DNA from: Odontocerum albicorne
Taxonomy: Eukaryota; Arthropoda; Insecta; Trichoptera; Odontoceridae
Reading direction: 5' to 3'
Length of the DNA stretch: 64,000 nucleotides
NCBI GenBank assembly: GCA_949825065.1
Contig: OX463849.1
Coordinates: 37,539,852 to 37,603,851, forward strand
The position numbers were made by a program, and so were the translations under genes. The notes under the pieces were generated by a model, which searched no databases, was not told the origin of the DNA, and saw only the letters and a program-made list of their open reading frames with translations. Shown one piece after another: positions 31,749 through 40,928 of this stretch. Each line of letters opens with the position of its first letter. Position 1 is the stretch's first letter.

Positions 31749-32920
31749 TCAGGTATGTAAATATGAAACCGGAATTTGCTCATAGGTGGCTCTAGTTGTC
31801 AATGTAGTGACTGTCAAACCGCGTCATTGGCACCTTTTTCTTGTGTTTACATTTGTCAAAAACTTTTACCTCACAACAATCCAAGTTTAATACAACTACA
31901 TATGTTTTCATAGCGTTGAACATGTCTGTTTTTGTGCCTGAAAACTACGATTTGCCGACAGCATTGATTTTCTGTTACCATTTGAAGAAAACTGCTACAG
32001 AATCGCATCGAATGCTTGTCAAAGCTTACGATGAGCATGTTCTTGGTAAATCAGTGCTTTGAGTGGTTTAAAACATTCATAAGTAGCGATTTTGACATGA
32101 GAAACGAAGAACGTGGAAGACCACCGAGAAAGTTTGAAGACGCCGAATTGCAAGCATTGTTGGATGAGGATGACGCTCAAACGAAACAAGAACTCGCGGA
32201 TCAATTAAATGTGACATGAGAAGCCGTCTTCATACATTTGAAAGCCATGAGAAAGATCCAGAAAGTGGGAACATGGGTTCCACATAAACTGAATGAAAGA
32301 CAGCAGGAAAACCGAAAAACCACTTGCGAAATGCTGCTCGCCAGGTCATCGAATTGTGACTGGCGATGAAAAATGGATATACGAGTATTTCGAGAATCCT
32401 AAGCGTAAAAGATCATGGGTAACTCCAAGCAAACCAGCGACATCGACTGCAAGGCCAAATCGCTATGGACGGAAGACAATGATCTGTGTTTGATGGGATA
32501 GGAAGGGTTTTATATATTATGTGCTGCTAAAACCTAGCTAAACCGTTAATGCTGAACGCTACCGACAACAAATTATGGATTTGAACCAATCATTGCATGA
32601 AAAACGACCAGAATATCAAGAGGCAACATAAAGTGATTTAGCTTCATGATAATACACCATCGCACACAGCAAAACCGGTTGCATCGATCGGACGCGCACT
32701 TGCTGAGCAGCGCTTCACTTCTTACGAAAATGGCTCGATGATTGGTTTGCCTTAAAAGAGCAACAGTTTTTTTGGCGTGGCATCCACAAATTACCAGAGA
32801 GATGGGGAAAATGTGTATCTAGCGATGGGCAATACTTTGAATAAAATATGTTTACTATTTTCATACAATAAATGTTCATTTTCTGTATAAAAAATTACGG
32901 TTTCATATTTACAGACCTGA
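31749..32920 (+). mobile_element. Mauritiana-like mariner, third copy, inactive
   Basis: The element is flanked by TA (31747-31748, 32921-32922). Its ends TCAGGTATGTAAATATGAAA and TTTCATATTTACAGACCTGA match the copy at 11917-13172. It is inserted in hAT member C. Confidence 0.92.
31841..32838 (+). pseudogene. Mauritiana-like mariner transposase pseudogene
   Basis: It is related to the 12009-13097 pseudogene but broken independently: a frameshift near 32050, a stop at 32217, and loss of the segment before GDEKW. It retains TGDEKWIYEYFENP, whereas the sibling reads KWIYFENP. The two extra residues come from a 6-bp CGAGTA insertion at 32382-32387. The second catalytic region ([13 protein letters not shown]) is followed by a deletion. 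Confidence 0.9.
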
Positions 32921-33388
32921 TACATCTACAATATTTGTGTACAAATATTTTAGTTTTAAAAATAAAACGCTAATTATATATTTTTACGACATTTATTGTA
33001 GTTAATATGATCAATGAGATTTTTTGGCTGCATTTGACTTTTTATATTAGCTTGCATTTTTTAAATAGAGACGCGTTGTAACGCGTTGCGTCTAAATGTG
33101 AATCTGATAACCGAGAACAGTGTTTGTTTTTTCGGTAATTCAGAATTGAAAAAGTTTGCTCACAAATATATGTACTAACAAACATAGTAATTATTTGCTG
33201 AGCAAACCTTTTTAACTCCTTTTAGTTTTCAGAAGGCAAACTCTCACAGAAATCCACCAAGCTAGTTTTTTCCTTAAGAGCCATTTTAAGTGTGTATGAT
33301 ATCGTCCATCACGTGCGTTGCGGCGAGAATCTTGCGGGCCGCACCAATACTCCTCGCGGGCCGCGGGTTATTGACCGCTGGTCTAGAG

Positions 33389-33727
33389 CAGTGCTCCGCA
33401 ACCGGTGTGCCGTGGCACACTGGTGTGCCGTGAGCCGGATACAGGTGTGCCGCGGTCAAATTCAATGTACGAGTATTTGACATTTTACAATTTTTCATTA
33501 TGTATTTAATACACAATAACTGGTGCCAACTGTTGAAAACTGCGTAGTGTGCTTTGTACACACCATGGCCGCACCAAATTAGTCATAGACAAAGAAAAAT
33601 GACCCTTATGCGCGTCGCTGAAGACTCATGCCTAATTTAATACCTATATATTTTAGCTTTTGGTGTGCCGCGGAATTCTAGGAAGAATTTTGGTGTGTCG
33701 TAGGTGAGAAAAGGTTGCAGAGCACTG
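33389..33727. mobile_element. hAT-type MITE, copy 2 (chain member D)
   Basis: An inverted copy of member A, with ends CAGTGCTCCGCAACC and GGTTGCAGAGCACTG. It is flanked by GTCTAGAG at 33381-33388 and 33728-33735. It carries about 20 bp extra near 33408 (GCCGTGGCACACTGGTGT). Confidence 0.88.
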
Positions 33728-34296
33728 GTCTAGAGGAGTGAAAAAAATCGAAAAAATGAATCGATTGAAATAATTCTAGTACCGGCTATAGAGAGAGGTA
33801 TAACAAAGAGAATAAGTACTAATTAATTAAAATCGGTTAATTGGTTTTGGAGTTATTACGGGGAATAGTTAAAAAAAAAGTGATTTTTCAGGAAACGCCT
33901 TTAAAGTTTCAAGTGCGATTTTTACACGAATTAAAGTAAATATTTTCAACTTACTGTTAATCAGCGATTCCAGGGCCATATAAACTTGTTTTAAAATCCC
34001 CTTTTTACACTTCTACACGACAAACTAAATATCAATTCATCATTCCAAGAAATCCTATTCGACGAGAATTCTTGGAAAATAAGGCTACTGCCATAACAAT
34101 AGACGAACCGACAGCTGCGAAGCTCAGGTAATTTTTCGATCGGCGTGCGCTCGACTATAAACCATCATAACTTTTCGAATTTTCAAGATTTTTGAACATT
34201 TCTAACTGGAAATTTTTCAGAAAGGGTTATAGAAAAATACAATAGAATGAAAAAAAATCGATTTTTTGAAAATCCCAAATGAGAATACCTCCTTAA

Positions 34297-34540
34297 ATGA
34301 TGGTTGACGTTTCGAAAGCGTTGCAGCCTTCATCTTCAGGTAAATGTCTAAAAAAATACCGAATATATTGTAGCGGGGGACTGAGCGGGACAAACATGTG
34401 TTCGTTCACATTGCGGTCGCGAGTGCGAATGGTCAGGTAAATTTTTGTGTGCTTAATATATTTGAATTTGTTTTATGACATCGCACTGAGGATGAAGGAT
34501 GCAACGCTTTCGAAACGTCACCCATAATTGAAACCAATAA
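34297..34540. repeat. Inverted pair of CTGANGATGAAGG...GAAACGTC motifs
   Basis: On the minus strand at 34340-34305 the sequence is CTGAAGATGAAGG, then CTGCAACGCTTTCGAAACGTC. On the plus strand at 34487-34522 it is CTGAGGATGAAGG, then ATGCAACGCTTTCGAAACGTC. The two copies face each other across about 145 bp. A GAAGG/CTTTC stem forms in each. The layout resembles the hammerhead-bearing terminal repeats of Penelope-like elements. Confidence 0.6.
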
Positions 34541-34734
34541 TTCCGAAACACGGCAATAATTCCGAAAAACATTTTATACTGAACTCAGGATTAATAATGC
34601 TAATAACCGTCAATCTTGAACCGCTACTCTACTTCGATCGTGTGATCTTTTGTGAGAAAACAGCCCGATCTTAAATGCGCACTGATGTCACAGACTTGTG
34701 AATCCTGCTGGGTAGCCTCGTTATACTGACGCAT

Positions 34735-34922
34735 GGTCACAGCACGCTGACTATTTCTCGCATATCTAGCTGTAGAGATGCTAACAGCCTGAGAACAGGT
34801 GGCACTCCACGATCCTGAGCCATCTGCTCCCAGTCTTCAGGTGTCTCGCACAAAGTCAGCGACTCTTGCAGACCGTTCTTATAGCGCTTACACTGCCCAC
34901 CAAACCTTCGCTTAGCCATTAC
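34735..34922 (-). pseudogene. LINE C-terminal fragment
   Basis: The minus strand encodes MAKRRFGGQCKRYKNGLQES, then TPEDWEQMAQDR. The RGGQ-KRYKDxLK...WExxAxDR pattern is common near the C terminus of arthropod LINE RT proteins. The rest of 34930-35380 shows nothing recognisable. Confidence 0.6.
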
Positions 34923-35385
34923 TTCCCCATATATGATAAGACGCGTTTTAGGAACCTATGATCGCATATGGGCATCACATGTCTGGTCCATTTAAATGTT
35001 GCCTTTACAACTATATACTCTACATGTTTACAGTTAGAGCATTACAGGGTCGAGACATGTGTCGTTCTAATAATCGTTTTAGAAATAAACCACTCAGAGA
35101 TATACTCGATTAACTACTGACCGCGCTCACACTGCGAGCTGGTCATGAGTTTCATTTGAGCAGTAGCGTTAGGTCCGATTCTCACATGATCGCCGTCAAA
35201 CCAAGAGCTTGCTGTCGCGAACTTCACAAGAATCAACCGATAGTCAAAAAAGCTGCAGGCTGGAAACCTTACAATTTGTCGCCGTCAAATAAAAATCTTT
35301 ATAAATCCTGTTATACTGCGGGCATGCTTCAGTCAGCTCACTGTTAAACCAAAGGCAGCTCGTCATCAATTTGCGGTCAAATAAT

Positions 35386-35480
35386 TTTTTTTTTAAATAG
35401 GCAATCCACCCAAACTAGAATGATTTGTAGCCACCAAATTAAAGTCATCAAGCAATTATATGAGTCAATATAATAAAACT
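35386..35480 (-). repeat. LINE 3' tail with poly(A), minus strand
   Basis: A T-run at 35386-35396 (poly(A) on the minus strand) is followed by GGCAATCCACCC and GCAATTATATGAGTCAATAT. The same sequence forms the 3' end of the LINE at 38770-42750, so this is another 5'-truncated copy. 35481-36000 has nothing recognisable. Confidence 0.7.
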
Positions 35481-36007
35481 AATTTAAAAAAATGACAATT
35501 CTACTTAATTCAGTTTCAACTAAATAGGAATTTAGTTTATCCCTATTTGAGGTCCTTCCAAAAAGAAACTCTCCAAAATATATTTTGAGTAATAATCCCA
35601 AACACCAAAAGCTGTTATCTAATTTAGAATCGCAGATTATTGTTGGAAGTGGATGAAGTTTTAAGACTATCTATTTATAGACATTTCAAATCAAACAATG
35701 ATGTCAGTGTCAATGCCAATCTGCGATGTGTGTTCCTTTTGTCAATCTCACGGCTCTTCAGCATCCCATTACTTCTAGAAGGTTGGGTTATGTTACTTAT
35801 ACACATTGACCTGTGGCCAATCCTTAAGAAAATAATAATATAGCGTTTTTCTTAATAATTTTCCATAATTGCTATTTTATCATGGTGAGGTCATATCCTT
35901 TTATGTACTCGTAAATATGGGTATATTAATATGCATCCATTTATTTTATTAAGATACGCGGTTGTGAGATTTTTTAATGTATTTTTTTTCAGATATGCTT
36001 CTATACT

Positions 36008-36095
36008 CTTAATTTCGTAGAAGGCATTGCCTTAATCTCGTAGAAGGCATTGTCTTAATTTCGTAGAAGGCATTGCCTTAATTTCGTAGAAGGCA
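36008..36095 (+). repeat. 23-bp minisatellite, about 3.8 copies
   Basis: The unit CTTAATTTCGTAGAAGGCAT, then TGC, repeats at 36008, 36031, 36054 and 36077, with single-base variants. Confidence 0.93.
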
Positions 36096-36449
36096 GCCAT
36101 CTCATGTCCATACCACCAATACGGATATGTAGAAAAATGATTGTAGTAATTTTCAAAATAACCTTATTTGTTTTTTTTTATAGTTTCCTTCATTGATAGA
36201 CAATTCCTCTTGATCGAATGTGATTGCTAGCCATCGTGTGGAGGGAATATAACACAGGTACACATGTACGCTTATTGTGTGCAAACTGATAGTCTTGACA
36301 GACCAAGCCCAAAGTTTCAAGACGATCGGCAGTCTTCTACTGTAGCTTTTCACTAGGCAGATTTTTTATTCAGTGTTTTTTAAGTGTTGTTTAATAACGC
36401 TATAAGAACATATAAATAGCTGATAACACACTAATAACATACATATCAT

Positions 36450-36640
36450 TACGTTATTTCCTTGTCGGGGTAGGCAGATAAGACAGCGCATCAAATTTTT
36501 CTATCTCGATATATCCTTCGCCTTTTCTACATATATCATATACACCTTCTCATATAACCCCTATGATTTCTTTGTTTTTCTATATTTTATTATTTCAAAA
36601 TATCATTCATCGATTTAACCATACTATTCTCGCTCTACTT
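36450..36640 (-). repeat. LINE 3' tail, minus strand
   Basis: It starts CCTTGTCGGGGTAGGCAGAT and continues with AACCATACTATTCTCGCTCT-type sequence, parallel to 53760-53960 and 50998-51260. It is the complement of the tail at 18570-18620. The segment 36641-36914 has no assignable content. Confidence 0.55.
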
Positions 36641-36914
36641 ATTAACCATGCACAAAAACATATACACTGAAATGCACGTACGGGCTTTACCATGGGCAGT
36701 TCGGCTTCCACGTTATTCCCATAGAACACATAACTTACCCTTAATACAAGGAAACGCAGACTTTGTCCCTTCTCCCCGAGTGCAGAAGACTCTTGCTACG
36801 CCACTGAGTCATTATTTTGTATGGAACCCCACCAGGAATGAAGCATTAGTACAAATTATTATTTAATATTCACATATATCTCGAACGGTATATTTAAAAA
36901 AAATTAAGCATGTA

Positions 36915-38040
36915 TTGGGTGTTAACATAAGTTGTGTCCGTTTTTTTTTCAAAATTTAAAAATGAGCACCAAAAGTAAAACAAAATGGTAAAGGTTATAC
37001 GTCATTGGAAAGAAAATGTTCTGCTCTACAAGATATTATGTTTGCTTTTACGTTACATATATTATTTTATTTGATTACAAGCCTTCAAAATGTAATGTCA
37101 AGTAGGCGAAAGTGAGCATTTTCGACACATCCTTTTGTTCGCGTTCAATCGAGGGAATAAAGCTGTCAAAGCTGCTCGCGATATTTGCGAAGTGTACGAT
37201 GATGATGCTATAAATGAAAGGACAGCTCGTCGATGGTTTTTGCGTTTCAAAAACGGTTATTTTGACCTGAAAGACATGGAGCGTTCCGGACGACTTGACC
37301 GTGGACTTCGATGAAGACCGCTTAAACCATATTATTCATGAAGATCCCCTTCAAACCACCGTAGAATTAGCTGACCAGATGAATTCTAGTCACCTAACTG
37401 TATAGCGCCATCTTAAATAAATGGGAAAAGTCCAGAAGTTCGGCGCTCGGGTTCCACATGTTTTAAGTGAAAACAACAAAAATCAACATTCGACAATTTC
37501 TGCTGGTTTGCTCGCGCGTCATCGAGCTACGCATGGCCACAAGCAAAGGTTCCTTTACCGCATAATTACTGGTGATGAAAAATGGTTTGAAAATGGTGAT
37601 GAAAAATGTTTGAAGGGGATCTTCATAAATAATATGGTTTAAGCGGTCCTCATCGAAGTCCACTGGTCGTGCGGAACGCGCCATGTCTTTCATGTCAAAA
37701 TTACCGTCTTTGAAACGCAAAAACTATCGACGAGCTATCCTTTAATTCATAGCATCTTCACCGTACACTTTGCAAATATCGCGACCAGCTTAAGCAGCTT
37801 TATTCCCTCGATTTAACGCGAACAGAAGGTGTCGAAAATGCTCACTTTCGTCTACTTGACATTCCACTTTGAAGGCTTGTAATTAAATTAAATAATATAT
37901 TTAACGTAAAAGCAAACACAATATCTTGTAGAGCAGAAAATTTTCTTTCGAATAACGTATAACCTTTACCAATTTGTTTTACTTTTGGTGCTCATTTTTA
38001 AATTTGGAAAAAAACGGACACAACTTATGTTAACACCTAA
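36915..38040. mobile_element. mariner-derived foldback element (about 400-bp inverted arms)
   Basis: It is flanked by TA (36913-36914, 38041-38042), with ends TTGGGTGTTAACATAAGTTG and, inverted, TTAGGTGTTAACATAAGTTG. The right about 408 bp (37633-38040) repeat in inverse order the left about 415 bp, including the N-terminal transposase code. The unique middle has KVQKFGARVPH and ITGDEKWF. Downstream catalytic code is gone. A second rearranged copy is at 57115-57694. Confidence 0.88.
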
Positions 38041-38124
38041 TATATGATTGCCGCCAGTTAGCCCATACATGATAATTTAAATCTTGAATTTATACTTATT
38101 TTTGGAAGTCAACATTTGTCATTG

Positions 38125-38175
38125 GCTCCGTCAATGGCCTAGTTGGTAGAATGGTCTTCCAAACAGGTCTATTTT
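38125..38175 (+). repeat. tRNA-derived SINE head (family B), truncated
   Basis: It contains AATGGCCTAGTTGGTAGAAT followed by GGTCTTCCAAACAGG. The B-box and body are missing. Confidence 0.5.
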
Positions 38176-38479
38176 TTTTACCAATAAACCTATTAATACA
38201 TTTAGGTTTAGTAAGAAAAACCAACCGACAATAATAACTAAATAGTATTGTATACAAAGGAACTGTATACAAAGTTGTATTGTATACAAAGAAAATTTAA
38301 AGCAATTTGTTGTGCTATTAAATCAAAGTATAATTAAGATTATCATAAATACGAAAACTACAGTCCCACCTTATCCGCGGTTTTGCTTTTCCGCAGTCAA
38401 CTCATATTCAAAAATATTAAATTGATATTTCCAGGGATGAACGCTGGAAATGAATGATCTTAGAAAACTAACCAAATAC

Positions 38480-38700
38480 TGAAGTTGCTAATATCTATTG
38501 TAAGAACGATTTTTTTATCCGTGAAAATGGAAAAAGAAATTCGTACTAGTTTAACCGTTGCACCTCAAACTGCAAAAGTTACACAAAATATAACAGGGCA
38601 GGGGTTTTGCATCCAGAAAATGAAGAATGTCTGTAAGGGTCGGAATGTGTGGTGCTCAATCCTCACTGCCTACCCCGTAAAGTACATGTCGTGATGGGAT
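38480..38700 (+). repeat. LINE C-terminal and 3' tail fragment
   Basis: It ends GGAATGTGTGGTGCTCAATC, then CTCACTGCCTACCCCG, the tail family described at 18330. No RT motif remains. Confidence 0.5.
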
Positions 38701-38769
38701 AGAATGTAAGAAGATGTAACAATTTACAAGTATTAAATAATTGTTGTCACTCATCCTAATAGACTTTTC

Positions 38770-39708
38770 CACTAGTATATTTTTTAATGGGCAATCCACC
38801 CGCACTAGGATGATTTGTGTCAGCAAATCAAAGTCACTATGCAATTATATGAGTCAATATAATAGGCAATTTAAACTTCAAAAATGTAACAATCGATCTA
38901 TAAGTGGAAAGGTTTCTCGAAGAAAGACGAAACGCAATAGAGGAGTTCAGTAAATTAAATCTGTCTCGTAGAGGACAACCGATAAACACATGATCTATAG
39001 TTTCATCATCCAGGCCATACTCGCAGCTGGGATCCTCTACAATACCCATTATGTAAAAGTGACTAGCCACCATTCAGTGGCCCGTCTGCAAACGACACAT
39101 GAGTGACAATTTATCTTGTTCATTCTCATTATGTTAAACCTTGGTTTCAATAGGATAAGTTGTTCGATTGATTTATATCTAGAGCCCCTATTTACACCAG
39201 TTATATCCTAATTCAACACCCATCGGTGCCAAGTATCATGTTAATTTTTTTTTATTTAAAGATAAGTTACTAGCTGTGAAAAATCAGATGAACATGCTTC
39301 CTTTGTGGAAAACCGATTGAACATGCTTCCTTTGCCGATGAATCAACATATTGATTACTAGTGATACCAATGTGTGAAGGAATCCGAGTTAGAGAAACTA
39401 TTATTTAACATCAATTTGAATAACTTGGCTTTGATGAACAAATAATATCTTTGTGTGAGTTACTCAAACAATTACCTGAAATTTAATAAAGCGCACGCAC
39501 ACAAGGAATCGGAGAAGATAACAGTTTTTGAAAACTACTCGCAAATTTTAAGAGCCTCCATTGCTGCCACACATTCAGTCGTAAAAATTGAAGAGTGAGG
39601 AGGAAGCTTATAAAGTGCTTTTGTGTCTGGTTCCGAAATATAAACTACTGCTCCACTAGAATCAGATTCCTCAATTTTCGACATATCTGTGTAAATGTGC
39701 TAATATAC
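38770..39708 (-). pseudogene. LINE ORF2 C-terminal part: RNase H and zinc finger, degraded
   Basis: The minus strand encodes, in order, IYTDMSKIEESDSSGAVVY (39690-39640), HSSIFTTECVAAMEALKI (near 39560) and VIFSDSLCAC (near 39505), the hallmarks of RNase H (D, E, D). Further on come GIVEDPSCEYGLDDETIDHV and FIGCPL (39050-38970), a CCHC knuckle in which one Cys is Tyr. It ends with the tail shared with 35386-35480. This arrangement is that of I- or jockey-group LINEs with RNase H. A mariner (39711-40807) separates it from its upstream part. Confidence 0.8.
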
Positions 39709-39710
39709 TA

Positions 39711-40807
39711 GGTTAGTCAAAAAATTTTGAAAGCGGAAATGAAAATACATTTTTTTTGGGGGGAAATCACTTTTATTGCTCAGTATAGTCTCCCATAAGA
39801 TCAATACACTTGGTCCAACGATCTTACAACTTTGTTGTCCCATCACGGAAGTGACTTTCTGGAAGGCCTGCAAAATACTCCTCTACGACGGCTATAACCT
39901 CTTCGTTTGAAAAATGTGATGAAAAATGCTTTCCACGAAGGAATTTTTTGAGGTGTGAGAACAGCCAGAAGTCAGAGAGAGCTAAATCTGGCGAATAGGG
40001 TGGATGCTGCAACAATTCGTACCCCAATTCACTGATTTTCACGATGGTTTTTTGAGCTGTGTGAGCAGGTGCATTGTCTTGATGAAAAATGATTTTTTTC
40101 TTCTGCAAACCGGGTTTTTTTTCACAAATTTTTTCATCCAACTGGTCCAAAAGGTCACAATAATAATCAGAGTTGATTGTCTTACCAGTTTGGAGATAAT
40201 CTATCAATAAAATTCCTTTTGCATCCCAAAAAACTGACGCTAACACCTTCTTGGCCGATTTCTGGACACGAACTCGCTTCGGAGCCAAAGTGCCTGGTTC
40301 ACACCACTCCTTAGCCTCTTGTTTTGATTCAGGATCATGGTGGTAGACCCAAGTCTCATCCATAGTGATGAATCGACGCAGAAAATCCTTTTTATCCTTT
40401 CGAAATTGCTCCAAATGTTGCTCAGAAAGTCGCATTCGAACGTGTTTTTGTTGCATTGTTAGCAAATGCGGCACCCATTGTGCACACAGTTTTTTGAAAC
40501 CCAAAACTTCAGCCAAAATATTCCATGTTGTTCCATGTGAGATGCCTATGGTGTCAGCTATCACATCCACAGTCGATCGATGATCTTCCAAAACCATATC
40601 CTGTATTTTCGCCAGGATTTCTGGTGTTGATGCACTTTTTGGATATCCTGAGCGTAGCCTAAAATGGCTTGTAAACAAAGAATGAATTGACAGATCCAAA
40701 TGAAATTTTGAGTACGTTCTTATGAAAGATGAAATATTAAAATGGCGTAGAAATTTTGGTTTTTCTACTGCTCCATAGATGTCGCTTTCAAAACTTTTTG
40801 ACTAACC
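39711..40807 (-). mobile_element. mariner element, inserted in the LINE, inactive
   Basis: It is flanked by TA (39709-39710, 40808-40809). The ends are GGTTAGTCAAAAAATTTTGA and, inverted, GGTTAGTCAAAAAGTTTTGA. At 1097 bp it is about 170 bp shorter than usual, having lost the N-terminal code. Confidence 0.93.
39824..40699 (-). pseudogene. mariner transposase, N-terminally deleted
   Basis: 291 residues remain open. The first helix-turn-helix is missing; the second (DVIADTIGISHGTTWNILAE), the WVPHLL linker and the catalytic core are present. Aspartates are at D114 (ITMDETWVYHHDPE), D208 (IFHQDNAPAHTA) and D243 (YSPDLALSDFWLF), with 34 residues between the last two. A premature stop follows GTTKL; the bases beyond it still encode DRWTKCIDLMGDYTEQ, the normal C terminus. 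Confidence 0.92.
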
Positions 40808-40809
40808 TA

Positions 40810-40928
40810 TTACAGGATCTGAAAAAATATTGATAGTGGCAGGAGGAAGATGATTTTTTATCAATTCCTAGCCACACGATAGTTCTAAGGATAGAGGATA
40901 CGGCTTTATATAGTATAAGACACCGAAA
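40810..40928 (-). pseudogene. LINE segment between RT and RNase H, downstream of the array
   Basis: The minus strand reads RCLILYKAVSSILRTIVWLG and then CHYQYFF. It corresponds to the part of I/jockey-group LINEs between the LDY...GAFR motif and RNase H (the LRR..L.LQYF region). It joins the array and the RNase H fragment into one element split by the mariner. Confidence 0.5.

Larger units (their letters stand above)
31675..33380. mobile_element. hAT-type element, chain member C, split by a mariner
   Basis: The left end is CATGGGTCGGCAACATT; the inverted right end is CAGCGGTCAATAACC. GTCTAGAG precedes (31667-31674) and follows (33381-33388). GGGCCGCA-type subterminal sequence is on both sides. 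Excluding the mariner it is about 0.53 kb, without coding capacity. Confidence 0.78.
30678..34292. mobile_element. TTAA-flanked inverted-repeat element carrying nested insertions
   Basis: TTAA occurs at both ends (30674-30677, 34293-34296). The ends read GGGAGTATTCTCATTT and, inverted, GGAGGTATTCTCATTT. Inner complementary blocks CTATAGCCGGTACTAGAAT (30951-30969) and its complement (33773-33791) support a single palindromic element. Without the inner chain (31033-33735) it would be about 0.9 kb. TTAA duplication is typical of piggyBac-type transposition, but no transposase is present. Confidence 0.65.

Noticed and set aside
36008..36095. CRISPR-like or regulatory array from the 23-bp repeat
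   Set aside because: Units are directly adjacent without spacers; it is a simple minisatellite.
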